Positions 55,646 through 64,000 of a DNA stretch of 64,000 nucleotides are shown one piece after another. The notes beneath the pieces were generated by a model. That model had not been told where the DNA came from. It saw only the letters and a program-made list of their open reading frames with translations, and ran no database searches. Position 1 is the stretch's first letter. Every line of letters starts with the position of its first letter. This DNA comes from Clarireedia homoeocarpa (lineage: Eukaryota; Ascomycota; Leotiomycetes; Helotiales; Rutstroemiaceae): NCBI GenBank assembly GCA_001465935.1, contig LNKV01000008.1, positions 496,001 through 560,000 on the forward strand, in the 5' to 3' direction. Both the position numbers and the translations under genes were made by a program.

Positions 55646-58257
55646 TCAATAATCAATTCTTTCCTCCCGAATAGGAGCTCCCAAGACTCTTTCCTCATCC
55701 CAAACTACCTTTCCCTTCTCATTAAATGTAGCAGGCTCATCACTCATCGGTAAAATCTTCGACGTATCCTTGATCTCATGCGCACTTATTCCCATGGGAT
55801 CTCTCGCAACCCACAGAGTAGGAACTTCACTAGTCACAGCCGGATCCAAATACGCCGTATCCGCATCCAAGTCTACATAAGACGGCGGGCTATGATGATT
55901 GCTGATGAAGCCCTTAACGCGTTCATGTGACTTGAATTTCCTAGGGTCAAAGAGACGTCCGAAAAATGAGACTTGCTTAGATGATAATTTTTGCGCCATA
56001 AGATTTTGTGATTCTGATGGCGGATTGGAGGACTTGTTTACGTCGTAGGATTCGTTTTCGCCGGTCGCAAACATGGTAAGCTGGTCATCTCCGTCATGGG
56101 ATTCCGGGAGGTACATGGTGAGAGGTTGGAGTGCATGGCGCATAATGGCATGGTAGATGGAAGTGAAAGCAATAAAGACAGCCACAAGGATAATTGGGCC
56201 TGGTGCGTTATTAATGACGAATAGTCCGAGTAGACAAATTTCTGAAATTTACACCCCGACAGTGAGTTGCTGGAGGGCTTTGGCATAAGATTGACCTTTC
56301 GTATTGACTTTATTGGTGAGTACGTAGAACATGTTGTAACGGACAGCGAGATAGATGAGGACGAATCCGATAGTTGCAAACCCTAGAACAAGAGGTGCAA
56401 TACACGAGTAGGAGATTGCTGTACTTGGTTAGAAAATGAGTACTATATTATTCTCGGCGACACGGCATACCAATGACTCCTAGACAGCCAAACTTGGGGT
56501 ACAACGAACCCCATCCCAATCCTGCCAATCTGATGTATCTATTATACATCTTCCCTGGAGATTTATCAAGGAACTTTCCGACGATGGCAAACATAATCAA
56601 GCTTCCAATATCGAGAAGGTTCCCGGCAGCAATTTCCAGTCCTTGAACAATGATGTAGGAAATAAAGAAGTTGGAGGCTTTAGGAAGATTCTTCGCAAGT
56701 AGAGTAGTAGCTGAAGATGGGTTACCCACAATCTACGATGCGACTGATGCAGCGCCAGAAGGAGACCAGTAACAACACCTAGGATGATACCAGGGATATC
56801 GTTTATGAACGAGAGGAAAGGTACATCTGAGGAAAATGGTTAGATATCGCCTTTGAATGAGTATGTAAAGTGAAAAGAACATACTTGATGTTAGATAATT
56901 GATGTTACTGATTGCACCAACAACTGCAACAGGATTCGCCCAGAAGATAATCATAAGACTCAAGAATATCGATGTACCAATAACGCGCAACCTTCTTTCA
57001 AGTTTTTTGATTCGTAAATTATTCCAGATAACTTCATCCGGTGTGATAGCGATAGCTTGAGGATCCATATGAGGCGGTTTCTTCGCGCTCATTTTCCGGT
57101 AAGCTGCATCTGCTGCTGCTTGGGAACGGAACTCCACGAAAATAGTACGTGACTTCTGCCCTTCTGCTCTGATTGCAGCTTTCTGTCCTTTCTGTATTTC
57201 TGGAATGAGTCTTTGAAGTTCCGTTCGCGACCAACAAATCGTGTCGACCTTTTTCCCAATCAAGGGGATCTTCCCTAGGCGATGCGTAGAGCGATCTTTT
57301 TTCTTCATCCACTCGGATATCACAGCTGCTTCTTCATCGACGTTTTTGCGCTTTGGCTTCGCTTTCCCTTTTTGATCAGCTTTTGTATACTTCTTCTCCC
57401 ATGTCAACCTTAGTTTATTGGCGGTCTTGATTAACTTGAGTTCCGCGTTCTCCAATTTTGTCGCAATTTTATCCCGCTCTTCGACCTGCTCCGTAAGGTC
57501 CTTGCAGTCTGTCGCAATCCAAGCCCGACTCATAGAAGCACCAAACGTTTCTGTCAGCCTGTCAATATGCAAACAATCTTCTGGCACGAATGTGAAAAGG
57601 ACAGTTCTCGATGAGATTTTGGCCGCATTGAATGGAGCAAGAAGGTAGGCATGTACATGACGAAGGCTTATATAGTATTAGATGTAGCTCATATAGCTCA
57701 TACTGGCTGGGTAATAAATGCTTACAGAGGTAAATCCATGCGATGAACACATGAGCGTAGTACCAATTCTTGTTCGCAACATTACTAAAGGGCAATATGT
57801 CTAGTTGTGATTGGCCACCGCTGCCAGTCGCATTTACTGGAAACAGTACTGGCCATGTAACCAGACATCCCACGAAGGATATGATCGTTAGAAGCCCGGA
57901 GTATCGTAGGTATAGCTATCCATCAAGTGATTGATGATCAAGGACGAATTCGTCGGGAATCTTCCGAAAAGGCGCAAGCCAACCAAACTTGGTGTCTGGT
58001 AAGTTTAGAGACCGTTCACTGTTATTGCATGAGTATGAGAAACAAGAAGCAATGCTAATTGTGAATACTTTTCGTGTAGTATTGGGAGATATGTTCGTGG
58101 GAGATAAAGTTGTCGTTTCTTGGCTCTCAGTAGCAGGAATACTGAAGTAAACAATGCTGCGGTCGCTGCGACGGGTATCAACGTCGACACAAGACCAGAA
58201 GCAGAGTTTGAGACATTATTCGAAGTTCCTGATCTAGTAGTGGGTGAGGAATACTAG
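55646..58257 (-). pseudogene. CSC1/OSCA-type (DUF221) cation channel, disabled copy
   Basis: Fragments in order match a fungal CSC1-like channel. N-terminal helix STLIPVAATAALFTSV and PRTYLP (58069-58250); after a 50-bp intron LPDTKFGWLAPFRKIPDEF, then WPVLFPVNATG; ISSRTVLFTFVPEDC; the cytosolic domain with RLGKIPLIGKKVDTI and HMDPQAIAITPDEVIWNNL; NVPFLSFINDIPGIILG; SSATTLLAKNLPKASNFF; and the tail LWVARDPMG. Defects are a TAG (57916-57918) where the family has Tyr, a frame break near 57680-57740, and loss of about 65-75 residues (two helices) near 56735-56760. There is also a TAA (56250-56252) replacing Tyr in LTVGVY. Several independent lesions argue for a pseudogene rather than misread introns. 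An intact copy presumably exists elsewhere. Confidence 0.8.
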
Positions 58258-58268
58258 AAGTCGACGAG

Positions 58269-58979
58269 TTAGCGATGGCTCGGCAATTGGAGTATCAAGG
58301 TACAGGATATAAAGTTGATGGATGGTGCACTACGATATCTCTTAGCATTTTCCTCGGTATCGTAAACGTTCTTGTTCAATTGACCTGTCAACCAAGTCGC
58401 AAAGATCTTTAAGGAAGGGGTCCAATTCAAGCAATGTCTGGTTAAAGCGGTAACAATCTGGGAATCCATAATGACAACACTTGCCAAGCCGAGTTTCGCT
58501 GCCCCGCAGGCACTAAATTCGCGGAGGCGTAATACAACGCTCTCGGGTAAAAAGAATGTCGTACTTTGTGGCTGGAAATCGATGCAAGTGGCTACACAGG
58601 CTACACAGGTTACACAGGCTACCCAGGCTACCCAGGCTACCCAGGCTACCCAGGCTACCCAGGCTACACACCTTTTTCATACCAACCAGAGTTGGCCGAG
58701 CTGGCTGGATGCACAGGAGAAGGGCCTATTCGAATCTGCAGAGTTTGGGGTGTCACCTACCCAAGAGTTATGAGAGGGAATGGTCTTGATCAATTTAATA
58801 GCTGCTGGAAGACTTCTTCCTGTCCAATTGGTGCTGGACTTCCAAGACCAACAAGGTACTGGGTTGTATTCTGACGTAGTTGGATGAATATCGTCTGCCG
58901 TCCATACTAAGATCGAAGCTAGGGGGCCGACCAAGACATGGTGAACGGATACTAAAAGAATTAGTACAGATATTTTCAT
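58269..58979 (-). other. Unresolved open frames, possibly a small secreted protein or relic
   Basis: ATG 58979 opens a frame starting MKISVLILLVSVHHVLVG, like a signal peptide, then WTADDIHPTTSEYNPVPCWS and LPAAIKLIKTIPSHNSW, stopping at 58677. A second frame (58269-58540) reads LPESVVLRLREFSACGAAKL and ALTRHCLNWTPSLKIFATWL. A GTAGGT donor near 58749 could link them across the 9-bp repeat, but I found no acceptor that closes the phase. Function unknown. Confidence 0.3.
58590..58670. repeat. 9-bp tandem repeat GGCTACCCA/GGCTACACA
   Basis: Nine units of exactly 9 bp; the central five are identical. The plus strand would read Gly-Tyr-Pro repeats, but no gene is attached. Confidence 0.95.
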
Positions 58980-59296
58980 GCAATACTTGGATCAAAGTAG
59001 ATCTTTGGGTCGACCACCCATAGAATGATAGAATGGCTTCCGATGTTGATGTTGATGTTGATACTGATGTGGGCGTGGGCGTGGGCTAAGTCGTTCAGGC
59101 TCAACTGATCATACCGCGAATGGTCCGTGGTATGAGGAGAGATGAAACAAATCTTTCTTCATTTTCCCGGGCTTCTTAAAACAACAGCGCAGTGCAGTTG
59201 TATTCTTGTATTCGATCGCCAACCCAAACGATGAACTTCCATCAGCTAGGATCATCCTACAATTTCATTCCTCCTACCTCGCCAACAGTGTTTTGA

Positions 59297-60605
59297 TCAA
59301 GGTGGCGGGTTCAAATCTAAACCTTTAACAGTCAACTTGAAGGCATCATTCCTACCACAAGTCAGCGTAAGCTCGCTGGGAAGGAGCGATAAACCGACCT
59401 AGAGTAGCTCCCAGAAACATCCAAATCCAACCTCCCTCTTAAGCAGTCGTCAAAGTCGACATCAACGAATAGTAGCCCATCTTCTTCATCCCAGATAGGT
59501 CCTGCAAGAACATCACCCATGGGAGATATTATACAAGAGCCACCCCTTGAGACAAATTCAGAAGAATCCTTTTGTGATTTTGTTGCTACAACCTCCACAG
59601 CTTCTTCGTCCACCGCTTGTGGGAGTACTATTTCGTTCCCATCATCAGTAATTGTAGATTTTCTTCTTGATCTAGTTGGAAATGAACCATGTCCATTGCT
59701 GTGACCCTCCTCACTAGTGCTGATGCTGTCGCTGTTATTTTCTCCAGTGATCCAGTGTGGAAGGTTTGACCTCGCCATGCATTGATTCGCGCTTAAAACA
59801 AAACACCTTCCCTCACCCGCCACCGTTCGCATGAGTGGTAACCACGTATCTCTAGCATCTGCAGTAGGAGCCAGATATAAATTGACATTCTGACTATAGA
59901 GAGATTGTCGTAGGAGCGGCATATAGTTCTCCCAACATATTGCAGATGCCAATGTAAGCTTCACACCACGAATCACAGTCGTTACCGCTCGTAAAGATGC
60001 TGGTTGTCCCTGGCCCCAGATAAGCCTCTCGCTACCTGTCTAGAAATTGAATTAGCATAAAGTCTGGGATTCGTTGAGTGGTCTCACAGCGCGCCGAGCT
60101 TCTAAGAGGGGATACATACTGGCATAACTTTCCTTCTCTTTCCAATCATACCCAATTTTGGGCAAACATAAACCACACCGCAGTAGAGAGTGCCGCCGGA
60201 TCTTTCTACCAGTCCTGTCACAACAAAAACACCTGCATCTCTGGCTATTCGTTCTAGCTCTTCTCTTGTTCCATCTCCTCGCTTTCCATCATCTCCGACC
60301 TCGAGTTCTTTGTTCACCCATTTTTTCCCCGCTCCTTCCGGGGTATCGCCCAAATCCACAGCATCTTTAAAATAATTTAGGAATTGTTCGCGACCATTTG
60401 GATGTCTTGCTCCGACGGCGGCACCGAATGTAGCTGTTCGAGGATATCCGCCAAGGTAAGCTTCTGGGAAAAGGATGAGATCAATGGATTGCGCCGCGGC
60501 CTTTTTTACAGTTTTCGCAAGGGCTGCAAGCGTAGCAGGAGTCGTTGAGAGAGTGTAGGATTGAGCGACAGCGAGACGAAGTTTTGTTGGTTCTGATTGT
60601 GCCAT
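59297..60605 (-). CDS. Nitrilase (carbon-nitrogen hydrolase superfamily)
   Basis: Exons 60120-60605, 59399-60039 and 59297-59351 close in phase and give 393 residues. The start is the ATG of MAQSEPTKLRLAVAQ. The Glu-Lys-Cys triad is visible: E48 in LILFPEAYLGGYP, K159 in KRRKVMP and C197 in AICWENYMP. CWEN with MP marks the true nitrilase branch (nitrile to acid plus ammonia, cyanide hydratases nearby) rather than amidases. ARDTWLPLMRTVAGEGRCFVL follows. A fungal insertion rich in Ser/Asp/Glu (about 300-335) precedes SRGGSCIISPMGDVLAGP. The last exon encodes only NDAFKLTVKGLDLNPPP, a typical C-terminal ending of the family. Confidence 0.94.
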
Positions 60606-61459
60606 TTCAATGGGCAAAGACCAAGTCGAATTGTTGCAGCAATTACTGGTACTGGTACTGGCACTGTAGCATTTGGGGGGAGCTTTACTTTACTTTACTT
60701 GCTTGCGAGAGACCTCGGAGCCTCGGTGGATAAAGGCCGAAAGCGCGGGGCAGTTTTGGTCCGTGCACAATTGGTCTCCTTCATCTCCCTTCTCTCTTCC
60801 ATCCGTATCCAACTAGCGCTCTCATTGTGCTCCAAGGAATATATGGAATATAGACGTCCTCAGGAAATGATATACGTCCCCTCATCTCCCCTCATCTCCC
60901 CGTACTCCGCACATTCGAGACTTATCACGTAGCTATAGATGCTTTCTTCTCCTACTAAAGCTACCTGGGTGCGGACTCGCTTCTTCCTGCTACTTGAAGT
61001 GCTGGATGTTCTTGGGCTGGATATTGTTCTTGGGCTGGATAGTGTTCTTGGGCTGGATAGTGTTCTTGGGCTGGATAGTGTTCTTGGGCTGGATAGTGTT
61101 CATGGGCTGGATATTGTTCTTGGGCTGGCAATCACTATTCTTAGGTCGGATGTATAGACAATGTATAGCCATTGTGAATCGACGACGAGTAGAAAGTCCA
61201 CTTTTGATGTATACAGCTCTTGAGAAGCATGGTGTGATGAAAGAAAGGTTGCCGAAAAAGGCATGCTTCTTTGACGGATCCATTTTGTGTGACTACTGAA
61301 AGCTTCCATGCCTTTGTTTGAGACATGCTTTGTGACGGAGAGTTTGGGATTCTTAGCTGTTGTGAAAAGATTGGGGATACTGTACTATTTCCATCACTTT
61401 ACCACTTACACCAACAGATTCAGCCTTGCTTTAAAGCAACATTATATTCGGAAGAATCA
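60606..61459. other. Intergenic region between nitrilase and the two-TM protein
   Basis: Divergent spacer containing an 18-bp repeat (61008-61133). No gene is called: open frames over the repeat are repeat-driven. Confidence 0.55.
61008..61133. repeat. 18-bp tandem repeat GTTCTTGGGCTGGATAGT
   Basis: Seven units, period exactly 18 bp, starting at 61008, 61026, 61044, 61062, 61080, 61098 and 61116; the last two differ at a few bases. The unit is a multiple of three and open in several frames. Confidence 0.95.
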
Positions 61460-62044
61460 ATGGCAGAGCCAGGCGCTTCAGACACTCGTCCAAACTTACC
61501 ATCAATAGATGAGATCCTCCAAGACCTGAGATGCACATACAAAGAGTTTCGATGCATGAAGGGGCGGCATAGTGGCTTTGGATACTACAAGTTCTGCCCG
61601 GTAGTCGAGAGTTTGATCAGGCAAACAATCGAAGTAGCTGTGCAAGTACAAGGACATCGAGCAGTTATTGATGATCTGTACGAGGAGAGGAAATGGCTAG
61701 TCGCAGCCTACAAGGAAGAAGCCGTCTCGAACGTTCGGGTCGAGAATGCTTATGTTGAGCTCCAACAACGACTTATGCTACTTGAGCAAATCCATAAGCC
61801 TGACAGGGGAGTTCTTGCGGTGCAGATCGGAAGGGGACTTGTGTTTGTGATAGCGGTGCTGACGTTGGTGGCTCTACTGACCCTCTGTATTACTTGCTGC
61901 TTTGCGATAATGCAAATGGCTATCGATGTGTTGAGACTCAGTTCCCAGGAACTCATTCTGATCGGTCTCAGTCTTGATATAGGCATTGTGGTAACACTGA
62001 GGCTGTACAGACGGCTGCAGTTACAACAGACCTCGAGGGGTTGA
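61460..62044 (+). CDS. Small membrane protein of unknown function
   Basis: A single-exon frame of 194 residues from ATG 61460 (MAEPGASDTRPNLPSIDEIL). The first 110 residues are soluble, with a helix of coiled-coil character (RVENAYVELQQRLMLLEQIH). Two hydrophobic helices follow (VFVIAVLTLVALLTLCITCC and LILIGLSLDIGIVVTLRL), then a short basic tail. An upstream in-frame extension to 61325 lacks a clear ATG at its start. I do not recognise the family; it could be lineage-specific. Confidence 0.55.
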   Translation: MAEPGASDTRPNLPSIDEILQDLRCTYKEFRCMKGRHSGFGYYKFCPVVESLIRQTIEVAVQVQGHRAVIDDLYEERKWLVAAYKEEAVSNVRVENAYVELQQRLMLLEQIHKPDRGVLAVQIGRGLVFVIAVLTLVALLTLCITCCFAIMQMAIDVLRLSSQELILIGLSLDIGIVVTLRLYRRLQLQQTSRG

Positions 62045-64000
62045 GTGCCAGTGTGGTCGAGTTGGAGGAGAAATGCATGCACTTCGTAGGACCAAAAGGT
62101 CAAAGGAGCGTGCGAGAGCGACATGCGACATGCGACATGCGTCATCTCGAAGGGAATGCATGATAGAGTGAGTACATCTTACATACTCTACGTATTATGA
62201 AGAGCATTTCCTGGACGAAGAGCATGGATAACGGCAAATGATGCTTCGTGGACAGCATAGCACAGACGAGAGAAACGGTTCGCAGCATATGATTCATCAT
62301 TCCACCGCGCCTGCAAGTTCCTAGAATGCTCGAATGAGAACTCGACAAGTGGATGATTGGTGTTTGGGGGTTTCATTTGCCAGTTTCAGACTCTTTTGTG
62401 AGGGGCAGCGGCGGGCATCACGGGCATCACGAGCACCACGGGCACCACGGGCACCCAAGGCTACATTATTGTCGGCCCTCGCGGCCGTACCTGAACAAGC
62501 ACGCAACCAATACAATGGCAAGATGGGATGTATACAATGACAACCCCAACAATGAGTGAGATTTCGAGGGAAAAACCTGCGTGGCAATTGTGATGGGGTG
62601 CAGACGAATGAAACAAATGAGGCTGGAGATGGAGGTGAAGAAATGGATTGTGTAAGTAAAGCGGTGAAGAGATTCCACCCCGGGTTAGTACGACGTTCTG
62701 ACTAGAACTATATGGTAGAGTCAGTCAGGGTTGATTGCAAATATTTCACCGTTGCTCCATAGGAGAACAAGGACTAAGAATTCCGGCGGCTGAGGATTGA
62801 AAAAAAAAAAAAAAAAAAAAGAGCAAACAAACCAAAAAAAGGGACGAATGGATAAGTTGAAAGATAAGAAGATATTGGTTGTTGGATGTTGGATATTGGA
62901 TATTAGATATTAGATATTGAGTATTGGATATCGGATATTGTGTTGACTTGACTTGACTTGACTTGACGGGACTGGACTGAATCGGACTTGAGGTTCGAGA
63001 AATGCTACTTCGTACATGATTCTAGATATGGAGTACGAGTAATGAAGGAGAAGTTTCACGGGTCCGAAGAACGGATGAACCATGTCATGAAGGGGGAAGC
63101 GATCAAATATCTAAGCTTTTATATCTTCATGTCGAGGCGCACTGTATAGGAGGTGCAGTACCGGAGCGAACCTACATACACATACACACACACATACAAG
63201 TACACATACACATACACACATACACATACATACACGCACACACACACATACACATACATAGATTATGCTTGGTGCTTCGTCCCTCCGTGCTTCGTCCCTC
63301 CTGTGCTTCCTGCTTGATGCTTGCTCGATCGATGGCTAACAGAAGACGGACAGTATGCATTCGCCTCGGTTGAATTGTGGGAGCGTCCGTGAAGGGATCG
63401 TGAATAGTTCTGCGCTATCCGTACTCACAGGCTCACAGGTACGGGTTCGAAAAAGCTATCCACTTCGCGCTCCACCACATCTGAGTCTTCGCGCGAGACT
63501 GTTGGCTGAGAATGTGCAGACATCTCAAGACAACTGTAGGCCCTTGACTGCGAGCGGATTAGTGGAGTGACTTGTGAACGACTCGCCCCGGAAATCTTGG
63601 GAAATCGTGGGAAAGCGTGGGAAACATTGGGAAATCTTTTCCCAGGTTCATTAATCGAATCCACAAATTCCATAACACGACGACCACGACTACATGCAAC
63701 TTACAGTATCTAGGTACATGCAGTCGAGTAGCGACTCCATTCAGCGCCCCGTCCTGTCCTGGCCCATGTCTGCTCTGCACTGGGTGCGGATACTGAGTAG
63801 GCAATGCCGCCCACCCCCCTGCTGGACTTGTACTGTACCATTTATGCCACCACTTCTTGGTACATATGCCACCACTTCTTCGTACATACGGGGACGGGGC
63901 GGGGAGTACGAGGTGTGCGAATGAACGTTCAAGGGATCGGAGATACTAAGGGTACTAAGGGTACGAAGGGCACCAAATGATATACTTTTACTACTAGTGC
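62045..64000. other. Microsatellite-rich region without a supported gene
   Basis: Repeats in order: GGGCATCAC/GGGCACCAC (62404-62456), poly-A (62798-62820), TTGGATATTAGATATT (about 62876-62939), GACTTGACTT (62943-62967), TACACA (about 63173-63262), GGGAAATC(G/T)T (about 63593-63640) and GGGTACTAAG (63946-63975). The short open frames are driven by these repeats. Confidence 0.65.

Noticed and set aside
58590..58790. Plus-strand frame with Gly-Tyr-Pro repeats, considered as a collagen- or adhesin-like gene
   Set aside because: It is produced by the 9-bp microsatellite only; no signal peptide, no flanking coding signal and it lies opposite another open frame.
60939..61299. Leu/Gly/Asp or Gln/Pro/Lys/Asn repeat proteins across the 18-bp repeat
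   Set aside because: Both strands are open only because the repeat length is a multiple of three; no family or start context.
63172..63360. Cys/Met/Val-rich frame on the minus strand
   Set aside because: Translation of a TACACA microsatellite.
1..64000. CRISPR arrays, bacterial operons, IS elements or plasmid origins
   Set aside because: Intron-rich eukaryotic genes throughout; tandem repeats lack unique equal-length spacers and no prokaryotic features are present.

Overview
This is nuclear DNA from a filamentous ascomycete (Pezizomycotina). Genes are separated by 0.3-2 kb and carry short introns of about 45-150 bp with GTANGT donors, CTAAC-like branch points and (T/C)AG acceptors. The gene content points the same way: metR/cys-3 bZIP, Git3-like GPCR, a SesA/NB-ARC NLR, berberine-bridge-type FAD oxidase, nitrilase and GH76. 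A Helotiales (Leotiomycetes) origin is plausible but is only an impression from gene content. All exon borders were derived by hand from splice signals, reading-phase closure and family motifs; no alignment was run.

Layout. 0.7-12.8 kb: GH76 mannanase-like secreted enzyme (-), pyrroline-5-carboxylate reductase (+), MLH3 (-), a Ser/Thr-rich unknown protein (+) and a GT32 glycosyltransferase (+). 12.8-21.2 kb is an accessory island: remnants of a membrane-protein gene, an unassigned open frame, a large NLR gene (SesA, GSG-Q repeats, NB-ARC, TPR, coiled coil, ankyrin repeats, ZZ finger), then AT-rich low-complexity DNA and another orphan open frame. 21.6-31.0 kb is a housekeeping block: RNR large subunit (-), COX18 (-) divergent from ALG11 (+), and a nine-exon gamma-glutamyltransferase (-). 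31.0-41.2 kb: DUF4267-like pseudogene, Asn/Ser/Gln-rich unknown protein (+), cys-3/metR bZIP with a 796-bp intron (-), and a poorly resolved unknown gene (-). 41.2-55.5 kb: CENP-N/Chl4 (+), TatD nuclease (+), methyltransferase-like protein (-), Git3-type GPCR (-), BBE-type oxidase (-), SDR (+), a short beta-carbonic anhydrase (+). 55.6-64 kb: a CSC1/OSCA-type channel pseudogene (-), an unresolved frame, nitrilase (-), a small two-TM protein (+), then about 2 kb of microsatellite-rich DNA.

Most genes are unrelated single-copy functions; no biosynthetic cluster is visible. The most distinctive locus is the NLR. It has an N-terminal SesA-type domain, a short GSG-Q repeat resembling amyloid signalling motifs, an in-frame TGA that only a small weak intron would remove, almost identical 99-bp ankyrin units, and a C-terminal zinc finger. 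It lies in an island of decayed genes and AT-rich DNA, as expected for a fast-evolving self/non-self recognition gene. The other notable theme is gene decay: the CSC1-like gene has two nonsense codons, a frame break and an internal deletion, and two further small membrane-protein genes are broken.
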